64,000 bases of DNA from Candidatus Competibacter denitrificans Run_A_D11. Lineage in GTDB: Bacteria > Pseudomonadota > Gammaproteobacteria > Competibacterales > Competibacteraceae. Numbering within the stretch: position 1 is the first letter of the stretch; every line of letters begins with the position of its first letter. The notes under the pieces were generated by a model, which made no database searches, was not told where the DNA came from, and was given only the letters and a program-made list of their open reading frames with translations. Positions 18,374 to 27,378 of this stretch are shown in pieces. The stretch is from assembly GCF_001051235.1 (NCBI RefSeq), contig NZ_CBTJ020000101.1:78391-142390 (forward strand), read 5' to 3'. A program made the position numbers and the translations under genes.

Positions 18374-18676
18374 TCAACGGATATCCCGTCCCACCTTTTT
18401 GGCCAACAGATTGATTTCCTGATCTTTGGTCAACACAGACTGCCGCAAGCGGTTAAGCTGCCAGCGTAGCGGTAACACCATGGAGGCTCCAATCAACGCT
18501 GCCAACAATGCCCCCACCGCGAAAGCGCTGATCATCGCTAAGGACAGCGGGATCGTCGTCGCGCCCAGTAGATATTTGATGGTAACGGGATCGGCATTTA
18601 AGGTGGAAAACTCCACACCGATCAACAAAACGACCAGCAAAATTGCAGCGACCAGAATAAATTTGATTAAAAACAT
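18374..18676 (-). CDS. lapA: Lipopolysaccharide assembly protein LapA (YciS, DUF1049)
   Basis: A 100-residue inner-membrane protein paired with LapB. It has two membrane helices (about 4-24 and 42-66), the NADPVTIKYLLG turn between them and a C-terminal cytosolic coiled region (LRWQLNRLRQSV). A GGGGGG purine run lies about 6 bases before the ATG. A terminator upstream separates it from ihfB. Confidence 0.94.
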   Translation of the reverse strand: MFLIKFILVAAILLVVLLIGVEFSTLNADPVTIKYLLGATTIPLSLAMISAFAVGALLAALIGASMVLPLRWQLNRLRQSVLTKDQEINLLAKKVGRDIR

Positions 18677-18737
18677 GGATTCCCCCCACCTGAATAGCCT
18701 GAAATCAACGCGCTCAATCGTTTACGGTCTTGCAACA

Positions 18738-18763
18738 AAAAACCCACTATACCGTGGGTTTTT
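18738..18763 (-). terminator. Rho-independent terminator after ihfB
   Basis: On the minus strand AAAAACCCAC, a 6-base loop and GTGGGTTTTT, followed by TG. It is a 10-bp stem ending in a U-run. The A-run on the other side makes it nearly symmetrical. It lies about 45 bases beyond the ihfB stop. Confidence 0.85.
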
Positions 18764-18807
18764 GAACGGCGCACGACAACCGGGCGGTTTGAGGAAAAAT
18801 TTCCAAC

Positions 18808-19113
18808 CTAACTCGCGCCATCGGTAGCGTCATAGCGCTCATTGACCCGTTCCCGCAATTCCTTACCGGGCTTGAAGTGAGGGACATATTTGCCGGTTAA
18901 GGAGACCGCATCCCCAGTCTTTGGATTACGTCCCACCCGCGGGGGTCGAAAATGCAGCGAAAAGCTACCAAATCCACGGATTTCGATCCGCTCACCATTG
19001 GCCAGCGACTCGCTCATTTGCTCCAATAGGGTCTTGACCGCCTGTTCGATATCTCGATAGGGAATATCGTTCCGCTTGCGGGCAAGAATCTCGATCAGCT
19101 CTGATTTTGTCAT
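18808..19113 (-). CDS. ihfB: Integration host factor subunit beta
   Basis: DNA-bending protein that works with IHF-alpha in recombination and transcription. From ATG 19113 it is 101 residues: [16 protein letters not shown], then [21 protein letters not shown], the beta-arm that enters the minor groove, and the intercalating proline in NPKTG. GGAGGGAGGG lies just upstream. The frame can be extended 6 codons, but the Shine-Dalgarno sequence lies within that extension. The position downstream of rpsA is standard. Confidence 0.97.
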   Translation of the reverse strand: MTKSELIEILARKRNDIPYRDIEQAVKTLLEQMSESLANGERIEIRGFGSFSLHFRPPRVGRNPKTGDAVSLTGKYVPHFKPGKELRERVNERYDATDGAS

Positions 19114-19187
19114 AAACCCTCCCTCCGGCATCAGGGCATAGCCTTTGCCAACCCAGCGCCGCCAATCAAGGAAATTCCGAGTGAATC

Positions 19188-19214
19188 CCGCCGCCCTGAA
19201 TCGCAGAGCGGCGG
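19188..19214 (-). other. Stem-loop between rpsA and ihfB
   Basis: An 11-bp stem (one wobble pair) with a 5-base loop lies 40 bases after the rpsA stop. No U-tract follows. It is likely an mRNA processing or 3' protection structure between rpsA and ihfB. Confidence 0.45.
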
Positions 19215-19253
19215 CACGGAACGGCGGGCGTTACTAGCCCACCGACAGACTCG

Positions 19254-20927
19254 CTAGTCATCCTGAGCGCCCATCTGCTCCTTGAAGATATCACCCAACG
19301 TGGCGCCAGTGCTCGATTTGCGACTGTAATCTTGCAACACTTCGGCTTCTTCAGCCATATCCTTCGCCTTCACCGACAAGGTAATCGCGCGATTCTTGCG
19401 GTCAACGCCGATAAACTTGGCCTCCACCTCTTCACCCTCCTTTAGCATTGAGCGCGCGTCCTCAATCCGTTCGCGGGTCAACTCAGAAGCGCGCAGCGTG
19501 CCCTCGATGCCATGGCCCAAATCCACCAAAGCCCCCTTGGCATCGACCGAGACGATCCGCCCCTTGACCACACTGCCCTTGGGATGATCGGCGACGAAGT
19601 TGGAGAATGGGTCCTTGTCGAGTTGTTTGATGCCCAGCGAAATCCGCTCTCGTTCGGGATCAACCGCCAGCACCACCGCCTCAACTTCCTGACCTTTCTT
19701 GTATTGGCGAACCGCTTCTTCGCCGGGAGCATTCCAGGAAATATCCGACAGATGGACCAAGCCGTCAATGCCACCATCCAGGCCGATGAAAATGCCAAAG
19801 TCGGTAATCGACTTGATCTTGCCCGAAACGCGGTCACCCTTGGCGTGATTCTGGTCGAATTCTTCCCAGGGATTCTGCTGGCACTGTTTCATACCGAGCG
19901 AAATGCGCCGACGATCCTCGTCGATATCCAGCACCATGACCTCGACTTCATCGCCCAAGGCCACCACTTTATTCGGATTGACATTTTTGTTGGTCCAATC
20001 CATTTCAGAGACATGAACCAACCCTTCGACGCCCTCTTCGATCTCGACAAAACAGCCGTACTCAGCAATGTTGGTGACCTTGCCGAACACGCGAGTACCG
20101 ACCGGATAGCGGCGGGCCAAAGCGATCCAGGGATCATCGCCCAGTTGTTTAAGACCCAACGAGACGCGGTTACGGTCGCGGTCGAACTTAAGCACCTTGA
20201 CTTTGATGGTGTCGCCGACGTTGACCACCTCGGAGGGGTGTTTCACACGCCGCCAGGCCATATCGGTGATATGCAACAGACCATCGATGCCACCCAAATC
20301 CAGGAACGCGCCATAGTCGGTCAGATTCTTGACCATACCATCGACCACCTGACCTTCTTGCAGATTTTGCAGCAAGGCCTCGCGTTCCGCGCTGTATTCC
20401 TGCTCCACCACCGCACGCCGGGAAACCACGACGTTATTGCGGCGCCGGTCAAGCTTGATCACTTTAAAGTCTTGCTCTTTGCCTTCCAGATAGCCAGCAT
20501 CGCGCACCGGTCGCACGTCCACCAACGACCCCGGCAGGAACGCCCGAATCTCGCCGATATCCACCGTGAAACCGCCCTTGACCTTACCGCTAATCAAGCC
20601 TTTGACAATCTCTTCTTTCTCGAACGCTTGTTCCAGCGCACTCCAAATCCGGGCACGCTTGGCTTTCTCACGCGACAGCCGGGTTTCTCCGAATCCGTCT
20701 TCCAGCGCGTCCAAGGCAACCTCAATTTGGTCGCCCACCTTCACTTCGAGAACACCTTCCTCGTTGTAAAACTGTTCGAGCGGAATCAGCCCTTCCGACT
20801 TCAAGCCAGCATTGACGACCACGACGTCCTGGCGGATGGCGACCACCAAGCCCTGAACGATGGCGCCAGGCTGCATTTGCTTGTCGGCTAAGCTCTGTTC
20901 AAACAGTTCGGCAAAACTTTCGATCAT
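19254..20927 (-). CDS. rpsA: 30S ribosomal protein S1
   Basis: S1 binds mRNA leaders and melts them on the 30S subunit. The 557 residues equal the E. coli length and contain six S1 repeats: two degenerate ribosome-binding ones, then four RNA-binding ones seen in [59 protein letters not shown] and [18 protein letters not shown]. No Shine-Dalgarno sequence precedes the ATG (AGCAATAACCC), which is also a feature of the autoregulated E. coli rpsA start. The 192-bp gap to cmk holds only weak promoter-like boxes. Confidence 0.97.
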   Translation of the reverse strand: MIESFAELFEQSLADKQMQPGAIVQGLVVAIRQDVVVVNAGLKSEGLIPLEQFYNEEGVLEVKVGDQIEVALDALEDGFGETRLSREKAKRARIWSALEQAFEKEEIVKGLISGKVKGGFTVDIGEIRAFLPGSLVDVRPVRDAGYLEGKEQDFKVIKLDRRRNNVVVSRRAVVEQEYSAEREALLQNLQEGQVVDGMVKNLTDYGAFLDLGGIDGLLHITDMAWRRVKHPSEVVNVGDTIKVKVLKFDRDRNRVSLGLKQLGDDPWIALARRYPVGTRVFGKVTNIAEYGCFVEIEEGVEGLVHVSEMDWTNKNVNPNKVVALGDEVEVMVLDIDEDRRRISLGMKQCQQNPWEEFDQNHAKGDRVSGKIKSITDFGIFIGLDGGIDGLVHLSDISWNAPGEEAVRQYKKGQEVEAVVLAVDPERERISLGIKQLDKDPFSNFVADHPKGSVVKGRIVSVDAKGALVDLGHGIEGTLRASELTRERIEDARSMLKEGEEVEAKFIGVDRKNRAITLSVKAKDMAEEAEVLQDYSRKSSTGATLGDIFKEQMGAQDD

Positions 20928-21119
20928 GGGTTATTGCTCAAAAACGGCGACCATAGACCGCCACAGGTTAGTTGGAATACAAGATTCGGCATCAAGGCTC
21001 CGAACCGCTTTTCGGGATATCCGCCTGTTGCAGCGTTGTTAACAGCCGGCAACAACATTCCATTTCCCAAATATTCTTCAATCCTTCAGCGTTGAAGCAA
21101 GTTCTACCGGCGTAACGCA

Positions 21120-21836
21120 TTATTGCGAGGGATTGACCGCGCCGGGAAACAGTTCGACGACAAACGCGAAAGCCCAGTTGAACACGTCCACCATACTCAG
21201 CAGGGTCGTGTCCACAACCCGCGCATCCGCAGCCGGCTCAAGCGGAGCGACTGTCCTTGTGGCATCCCGCGTATCGCGCACATTTATTTCTTCGACCAGA
21301 TTTTTAAGGTTAACATCCATTCCTTTTTCTCTCAACTGGTTATAGCGGCGTTGGGCACGCTCTTCACCACTGGCAGTGAGAAATAACTTTAGTTGAGCGT
21401 CTGGGAACACCACGGTACCCATGTCTCGACCATCGGCGATCAGTCCGGGAAACCGCCGAAAATTACGTTGCCTTTGCAGAAGCGCCGCCCGCACAGCCGG
21501 CCAAATCGCCACCTGAGAAGCGGCGGCGGCACACGTCTCAGCGCGTAACTCAGGCCCGGTATCAAGGCCATTCAGCAGGATACGAATCGTGCCATCGGGA
21601 CCGGAAACGAATGCCGCGTCAAGCTGGGCGGCGACCGCCACCAATCCGCTCTCGTCTTTCAGCGATAAACCTTGGCGCAGCGCGGCTAAAGCGGTCAGCC
21701 GATACAACGCCCCACTGTCGAGCAAAGGCCAACCCAGGCGAGTGGCAAGTGCTTGGCAAAGCGTGCCCTTGCCAACACCGCTTGGGCCATCGACGGTAAT
21801 CACTGGAGCCAATGCATCGCTGACTCCAGCAACCAT
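21120..21836 (-). CDS. cmk: Cytidylate kinase
   Basis: Phosphorylates CMP and dCMP with ATP. The 238-residue protein has the P-loop TVDGPSGVGKGTLCQALA, ADGRDMGTVVFPDA, the LID-like RRYNQLREKG and RDTRDATR. The ATG overlaps the aroA stop by one base (TAATG), so it is coupled to aroA. The aroA-cmk-rpsA order is conserved. Confidence 0.96.
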   Translation of the reverse strand: MVAGVSDALAPVITVDGPSGVGKGTLCQALATRLGWPLLDSGALYRLTALAALRQGLSLKDESGLVAVAAQLDAAFVSGPDGTIRILLNGLDTGPELRAETCAAAASQVAIWPAVRAALLQRQRNFRRFPGLIADGRDMGTVVFPDAQLKLFLTASGEERAQRRYNQLREKGMDVNLKNLVEEINVRDTRDATRTVAPLEPAADARVVDTTLLSMVDVFNWAFAFVVELFPGAVNPSQ

Positions 21837-23152
21837 TATTTGCTTAGCTCCGTAATCGCCAAGCCCACACTGCGGGATAAGCTCACGAAATCAGGAAACG
21901 AGGTGTTGACGTTGGCGCAATCGCACACACGGATCGGACCAGCGGCGCGCAATGCGGCGACCGAGAAACTCATGGCGATACGATGATCGCCGTGACTGTC
22001 GATCAAACCGCCCGCCAAATCGCCACCCTGGATAATGATCCCGTCCGGTAACGGTTGTGCGGTGATGCCCAAGGCGGTAAGGCCATCGGCCATCGCTTGA
22101 ATCCGGTCGCTTTCCTTGACCCGCAACTCCTCAGCACCGGCAAATACCGTTTCCCCCTCGGCACAGGCGGCGGCCACGAAGAGAGCGGGCAGTTCGTCAA
22201 TGGCCAGTGGAGCAAACGCGGCTGGGATGCGCAAACCCCGCAAAGGAGCATAGCGTACCCGTAGATCAGCGACCGGCTCAGTACCGGCCAAGCGCGGCTC
22301 AAGCACTTCGATATCGGCGCCCATCAATCGCAGAATATCGATCACACCGCTACGAGTCAGGTTGAGACCCACATGCTCCAGCACCAGATCCGAACCCGGA
22401 GCAATGCTGGCGCCTACCAGGAAGAAGGCCGCTGAAGACAAATCGGCCGGCACATCGATCTCAGCCCCAAGTAACCGTCCACCGCCAGCCAGCGCCACGG
22501 TTCGTTCATTGTCACGTTGCAGCGGATAACTGAAGGCTTCCAACATTCGCTCGGTATGATCGCGCGTCGGCGCCGGTTCGGTAATACGGGTGACACCCTG
22601 GGCATAGAGGCCGGCCAGCAGTAAACAGGATTTTACCTGGGCACTGGCCACCGGCAGCGGATAATCAATGCCTATCAGGCGCTGACCACCGTGAATCCGT
22701 AGCGGGGCGGTACCTTGGACAGCACTGTCGATTTGGGCGCCCATTTGCGCCAGTGGCGCCGTTACGCGCCCCATCGGCCGCCGCATGAGTGAGGCGTCGC
22801 CCATCAAGGTGGTGTCAAAAGTCTGCCCGGCCAGGATACCGGCCATCAACCGCATCGACGTACCGGAATTGCCCATATCCAGCACCTCGGTGGGCGGGTG
22901 CAGACCGTGCAAACCGACACCATGGACGGTGACTTGTCCGCTCTCCGGTCCCTCAATACGCACGCCCATAGCACGAAAAGCGCGCAACGTGGCAAGGCAA
23001 TCCTCACCTTCCAAAAAACCGCTGATCGTGGTCGCTCCATCGGCCAACGCACCAAGCATGATCGCCCGATGGGAAATCGATTTATCGCCCGGAACCCGCA
23101 AGCGGCCACGTAAAGCGCCACCAGGCTCGACCACAAAATTTAATTCAGTCAT
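21836..23152 (-). CDS. aroA: 3-phosphoshikimate 1-carboxyvinyltransferase (EPSP synthase)
   Basis: Sixth shikimate-pathway step, joining PEP to shikimate 3-phosphate. The 438-residue enzyme has PGDKSISHRAIMLGALADG, GNSGTSMRLMAG, LMRRPMGRV, ELRVKESDRI and DSHGDHRIAMS. An Ala in the SAQVKSCLLLAGLYA segment and the overall motif set resemble the class II-like forms found in Pseudomonas and Gram-positives rather than E. coli class I. tyrA is a separate gene here, not fused to aroA as in Pseudomonas. Confidence 0.96.
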   Translation of the reverse strand: MTELNFVVEPGGALRGRLRVPGDKSISHRAIMLGALADGATTISGFLEGEDCLATLRAFRAMGVRIEGPESGQVTVHGVGLHGLHPPTEVLDMGNSGTSMRLMAGILAGQTFDTTLMGDASLMRRPMGRVTAPLAQMGAQIDSAVQGTAPLRIHGGQRLIGIDYPLPVASAQVKSCLLLAGLYAQGVTRITEPAPTRDHTERMLEAFSYPLQRDNERTVALAGGGRLLGAEIDVPADLSSAAFFLVGASIAPGSDLVLEHVGLNLTRSGVIDILRLMGADIEVLEPRLAGTEPVADLRVRYAPLRGLRIPAAFAPLAIDELPALFVAAACAEGETVFAGAEELRVKESDRIQAMADGLTALGITAQPLPDGIIIQGGDLAGGLIDSHGDHRIAMSFSVAALRAAGPIRVCDCANVNTSFPDFVSLSRSVGLAITELSK

Positions 23153-23175
23153 GGGAAAGAGTTAAGCGAAAGGAT

Positions 23176-24051
23176 TCAATCGAGATAGAGATTATCGCGG
23201 GCACGCTTGGCTCGCTCAAAAAGCGTCAGAATTACGCTCTGGTCACCGTTGCGGATCGCACCAGCCAATTGCTCCAGATCGGCGCTAAACAGCGCAATCA
23301 TCTCTAACAGTTGCTCACGGTTGGCCACACAGATATCGTGCCACATGCGCGGATCGCTGGAGGCGATTCGGGTGAAATCCCGGAAGCCGCCGGCCGCATA
23401 GCGAAAAATCTCCGCCCGATCATCCAGTCGTGCCAGGGTGTCTACCAACGTATAGGCTAGCATGTGGGGTAAATGGCTGGTCGCCGCCAGCACTACATCA
23501 TGATGGCGCACCCCCATATCGACGACTTCGGCGCCCGTGAACTCCCACATTGTTCTGATCAGGCGATGTGCGGCGGCATCGGTTTCCGCCAGCGGCGTCA
23601 GGATAACCCGCCGATTCTGGAACAAAGTGGCAAACGATGCCTCGACTCCACTCCGTTCAGTGCCTGCAATCGGATGCCCAGGAACGAAGTGAGGGGGAAT
23701 ATGGCCGTAAACCCGTTCGATATCAGCGACGACGCTCCCTTTGGCGCTACCGACATCGGTCACCACCGCATGGGCTGCAAGATGAGGAACAATAGCGCGC
23801 AGCACTTCGCCTATGGCGCCGAGCGGAACAGCGATCACCACCACATCCGCGCCGACCACTGCGTTAGTCGGATCAATGTCATAGCGATCCACCACGCCCA
23901 AATGCACGGCTGTGCGTAAATTTTCCTCGTTGCGGCCGGAACCGATCACCTCACCGACCTTGCCCTGTTCGCGCAGCGAACGGGCCAACGAACCGCCGAT
24001 CAAGCCGACACCAATGACGCATAGTCGTGGGATGAAGGGTTGCGTGCTCAT
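23176..24051 (-). CDS. tyrA: Prephenate dehydrogenase
   Basis: NAD(P)-dependent conversion of prephenate to 4-hydroxyphenylpyruvate for tyrosine. The 291-residue protein has the dinucleotide fold GVGLIGGSLARSLR, the TDVGSAKGSV turn, HPIAGTERSG and the catalytic His in HHDVVLAATSHLPH. There is no chorismate mutase domain. It follows hisC by one base and precedes aroA by 23 bp. Confidence 0.95.
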   Translation of the reverse strand: MSTQPFIPRLCVIGVGLIGGSLARSLREQGKVGEVIGSGRNEENLRTAVHLGVVDRYDIDPTNAVVGADVVVIAVPLGAIGEVLRAIVPHLAAHAVVTDVGSAKGSVVADIERVYGHIPPHFVPGHPIAGTERSGVEASFATLFQNRRVILTPLAETDAAAHRLIRTMWEFTGAEVVDMGVRHHDVVLAATSHLPHMLAYTLVDTLARLDDRAEIFRYAAGGFRDFTRIASSDPRMWHDICVANREQLLEMIALFSADLEQLAGAIRNGDQSVILTLFERAKRARDNLYLD

Positions 24052-24052
24052 A

Positions 24053-25177
24053 TCAGCGATTCAGCACCTCAGCCAGGGCAGCGAGCAGCCGGGCATTTTC
24101 CGCTTCGGTGCCGATGCTGATCCGTAGAAAGCGGGGCAAACCATAATTGTCAACCGGACGGGTGATGACGCCACATTTCAGCAGTTCGAGATAGACCTCT
24201 CGACCTGGGCGACCGACATCAATACACAGGAAATTCCCCGCCGAGGGTAACCAGTTCAGTCCATGCTGGCGACAGAAAGCCAGCAAATTCGCCATACCCG
24301 CGCGGTTGACCGCTTTACCATTCTCCAAATGCTCGGCATCATCCAGCGCCGCTGTGGCCGCCGCCAGCGCCAGGCTATTGACGTTGAACGGTTCTCTGAC
24401 CCGGTTCAACAAATCAGCCACCTGGGGATCGGACACGGCGTAACCGACCCGCAAACCGGCCAGACCATACGCCTTGGAAAAGGTGCGCGTCACCACTAAG
24501 TTGGGAAAATGACCGAGCCACTTCAACGCATCGGGGCAATCCAGCACCGGCTCGACATATTCGAAATACGCCTCATCCACCACCACGATGACCTGTTCGG
24601 GCATCGACTTCAGAAATCCTTCCAGCTCGGCGGTTTTCAGCCAGGTGCCGGTCGGATTATTGGGATTGGCGATAAAGGCGACACGGGTCCGGTCGTTGAC
24701 CAGCGAGCGCATGGCGGCGAGATCATGACCGTAAGGCATCTCGTGATCGGGCGGATTGGCCTTGGCGACACGCGCAGTGGCACCGATGGCCTGAGTGACG
24801 ATGGGATACACGGCGAATGCGTGTTCGGAAAAAATAGCTTCGTGTTCTGGCGTCAGAAACGCCCGCGCTACCAATTCCAGTACGTCATTGGAACCGTTGC
24901 CAAGCGTCAACGCCGCCATCGGTACGCCAAGCCGCTCTGATAACGCCGCTTTCAACTCGAAACCGTTACCGTCGGGATAACGGGCAAGACCGGCCAACGC
25001 TTCCCGCACAGCAGCCAGCCCTTTGGGACTGGGGCCGAGTGGGTTTTCGTTGGACGCCAGCTTCACGATGTCGCTCAACCCGTATTCCCGGCGCAGTTCG
25101 CTTTCTGGCTTGCCGGGTTGATACGGTTGCAAGGTACGGGCGCCGGGAGCGGCAATAGAAAAAAAATTGTGGTTCAT
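24053..25177 (-). CDS. hisC: Histidinol-phosphate/aromatic aminotransferase HisC (HisC2 type)
   Basis: PLP-dependent class-I/II aminotransferase, 374 residues. The PLP lysine lies in TRTFSKAYGLAGLRVGYA; the NPNNPTGT and DEAYFEY motifs are present. Lying between pheA and tyrA, it probably serves phenylalanine/tyrosine synthesis as well as, or instead of, histidine synthesis; this is inferred from context. Upstream of the ATG the DNA becomes abruptly AT-rich, and there is no good ribosome site, suggesting the original leader was disturbed by the insertion described below. Confidence 0.93.
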   Translation of the reverse strand: MNHNFFSIAAPGARTLQPYQPGKPESELRREYGLSDIVKLASNENPLGPSPKGLAAVREALAGLARYPDGNGFELKAALSERLGVPMAALTLGNGSNDVLELVARAFLTPEHEAIFSEHAFAVYPIVTQAIGATARVAKANPPDHEMPYGHDLAAMRSLVNDRTRVAFIANPNNPTGTWLKTAELEGFLKSMPEQVIVVVDEAYFEYVEPVLDCPDALKWLGHFPNLVVTRTFSKAYGLAGLRVGYAVSDPQVADLLNRVREPFNVNSLALAAATAALDDAEHLENGKAVNRAGMANLLAFCRQHGLNWLPSAGNFLCIDVGRPGREVYLELLKCGVITRPVDNYGLPRFLRISIGTEAENARLLAALAEVLNR

Positions 25178-26292
25178 TCCATAAATCTCAAATCTATAAG
25201 ATTGTATTCTAGATATTGCATAGAGGGCATTTGGTTGTCATTCAAATGCATAATCTCTGCTGCTATTATTCCTTATGCGCAAAAAGCACAGTCGCGCTTG
25301 CAAGTTCAAGATTTTTTTCCATAGACAACTCTCTTACAAATGGCTTATCTAAGTAATTTCCTATATCCCCAATAAGATCCGAAACTCTTAAATTCATAAA
25401 ATCTTTTTTTGTTTTACCTTGAAGTCCATCTGCCCAACTACGCAAAATCCAAGTTAAAGATGAAATTGGAAGCAGGCTATCATAGACAGTAACTTTATCA
25501 ATACAGAGATAATCGGAAAACAAATTCTGGATTCCTTGACCAGTCATATTATAATAATGGTGTGGATGCGCATGAAATGGCTGCAGAAATGGAACACAAC
25601 ACATTAGGTCTCCTCCAGGTTTTATCACTCTAGAGATTTCCTTTGCGCATAAAAAAGGGTCCTTTACATGTTCTAAAACAGCTATTGAAAGTACAGCATC
25701 AAACGCTTGGTCAACAAAAGGAAGATCCTCGCCAACGCCACGCACATCAGTTGTATCGAAATCAACAATCTCAAAATTAACAACATTATCAAAATAAACG
25801 GGTCTCCTTCCAGCGCCACAATCCAATACTAATCCTTCTGCATTTTTCTCGATTATTTCAATTCCATAAGTGTCATAACCGCAGCCGCTAATAGCATCAG
25901 TCTCAATAATATTGAACTTTGATCTTAACTCTTCGCTTAAAAAATCATAACAATTATTCTTTTCAATATAACTTATATCCTTACGAAGGAGGGGCCTAAT
26001 TCTTTCAAGCTTCTTTTTCTTTGATTCCAATATCAAAGATGAAGGCAAACGTATCTTTCTGCCTTCTTTTCTACCAAACAAATCAAAATGCTTACGGCCC
26101 GATCTCAATCTTCCTTCCTTTACAGCTTTTGCAACATCAGGGTTAGATAAAAGGTAGCCCTCCTCATTAAAATTTTTCTCGGTTGCAACAAATTCGATAA
26201 TATATGAATCAAGCATGCTTTCTCCAGAGATTACGCATTTTCATAGAAATCTATTTTATAATTTAGCCATCATTGCCATTAAATAAAAATTA
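25178..26292. other. AT-rich segment inserted in the pheA-hisC junction
   Basis: About 1.1 kb of roughly 35-40% GC DNA lies between pheA and hisC, which flank it at about 60% GC. It holds one methyltransferase gene plus AT-rich flanks (76 bp and 88 bp). No transposase, direct repeats or integrase is visible. A 7-bp inverted repeat (GCATTTG/CAAATGC) lies near 25229-25251. Confidence 0.8.
25266..26216 (-). CDS. SAM-dependent methyltransferase with N-terminal NPDV-type domain
   Basis: A 316-residue protein. Residues 11-55 (NEEGYLLSNPDVAKAVKEG, then HFDLFGRKEGR) match a short module common in proteins acting on surface glycans and in some exported proteins. From about 120 it has a class I methyltransferase fold: motif I LVLDCGAGRRP, an acidic strand end FEIVDFD, then AVLSIAVLEHVKDPF and VIKPGGDLMCCVPF. 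HAHPHHYYNMT follows, as in many Methyltransf_11 proteins. GGAG lies 6 bases before the ATG. AT-rich codons (many AAA, ATA, TTA) differ sharply from the neighbours, so it is probably acquired. The substrate is unknown; a sugar or surface polymer is a guess. Confidence 0.85.
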   Translation of the reverse strand: MLDSYIIEFVATEKNFNEEGYLLSNPDVAKAVKEGRLRSGRKHFDLFGRKEGRKIRLPSSLILESKKKKLERIRPLLRKDISYIEKNNCYDFLSEELRSKFNIIETDAISGCGYDTYGIEIIEKNAEGLVLDCGAGRRPVYFDNVVNFEIVDFDTTDVRGVGEDLPFVDQAFDAVLSIAVLEHVKDPFLCAKEISRVIKPGGDLMCCVPFLQPFHAHPHHYYNMTGQGIQNLFSDYLCIDKVTVYDSLLPISSLTWILRSWADGLQGKTKKDFMNLRVSDLIGDIGNYLDKPFVRELSMEKNLELASATVLFAHKE

Positions 26293-27378
26293 CTACAACA
26301 CACCCTTCGGATACGAACCCAACACCCGGAATAAACTGGCCTGTTCACTCAGTTCAGCCAACGCCCCGGCCACCGGTTCATCTTGGGAATGACCATCGAG
26401 GTCGATGAAAAACACATAGTCCCACATGCCACGCCGCGAGGGACGGGATTCAATCCGGTTCATGCTGACATTATGGCGGGCCAGCGGCTCCAGCAGCTTG
26501 AACAAGGCACCGGGCCGATTCAGCGAGGCCACCAGCAGCGCGGTCTTGTCATCACCAGAGGGCTGAATCGGCTGCATACCGACGATCAAAAACCGCGTGG
26601 TGTTGTTGGGTTCATCCTCAATATTGCGCACCAGCGTCGGCATCTGATAGATATCGGCCGCGCACTGACCGGCGATGGCCGCTGCGTCCGTTTCCTCCCC
26701 TACCCGCCGCGCCGCTTCACCGTTGCTGCTGACTTCAATCTGCTCGACGCGCGGCATATTGGCGTCCAGCCACTCCCGGCACTGGGCCAGGGACTGGCGA
26801 TGCGAGTAGATACGGCGCACGGCTCCCAGATCACTGGCGCGGGTGATGAGGTGATGATTGATGCGCATTTGCACCTCACCGCAGATCCGCAAGGGCGATT
26901 GCAAGAACATGTCCAGGGTGTGATTGACCACGCCCTCGGTCGAATTTTCTACTGGCACCACGCCGTAATCGGCCGAACCGGCTTCCACTTCGCGGAACAC
27001 TTCATCAATGGCCCGCAGCGGGATGCTATGGATGGATTTGCCGAAATGCTTGAGTGCGGCCGCCTGGGTAAAGGTCCCTTCAGGGCCGAGAAAAGCGATT
27101 CTCAGCGGCTCTTCCAGGGCCAGGCAGGCTGACATGATCTCGCGGAATAAGCGGGCCATGGCCTCATCGCTGAGCGGTCCCTTATTGGCTTCGATCACCC
27201 GCCGCAACACCTGCGCCTCGCGCTCTGGGCGGTAAAAATTGCCGGTGGCGCCTGCGGCCTGTTTGAGCGCGCCCACCTGTTGGGCGCAACACGCCCGTTC
27301 GGCAATCAGCGCCTGAATCCGGCCATCGAGCGCGTCGATCCGCTCGCGCAGCGCCAACAAGCTATCCGCTTCGCTCAT
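26293..27378 (-). CDS. pheA: Bifunctional chorismate mutase/prephenate dehydratase (P-protein)
   Basis: Makes phenylpyruvate from chorismate in two steps. The 361-residue protein has an AroQ-type chorismate mutase domain (about 1-85, [19 protein letters not shown]), a prephenate dehydratase domain ([32 protein letters not shown]) and a C-terminal ACT domain ([17 protein letters not shown], then [12 protein letters not shown]) that binds Phe for feedback inhibition. The start overlaps the gyrA stop (ATGA), with GAGGGGG upstream. In most relatives serC stands between gyrA and pheA; it does not here. Confidence 0.97.
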   Translation of the reverse strand: MSEADSLLALRERIDALDGRIQALIAERACCAQQVGALKQAAGATGNFYRPEREAQVLRRVIEANKGPLSDEAMARLFREIMSACLALEEPLRIAFLGPEGTFTQAAALKHFGKSIHSIPLRAIDEVFREVEAGSADYGVVPVENSTEGVVNHTLDMFLQSPLRICGEVQMRINHHLITRASDLGAVRRIYSHRQSLAQCREWLDANMPRVEQIEVSSNGEAARRVGEETDAAAIAGQCAADIYQMPTLVRNIEDEPNNTTRFLIVGMQPIQPSGDDKTALLVASLNRPGALFKLLEPLARHNVSMNRIESRPSRRGMWDYVFFIDLDGHSQDEPVAGALAELSEQASLFRVLGSYPKGVL

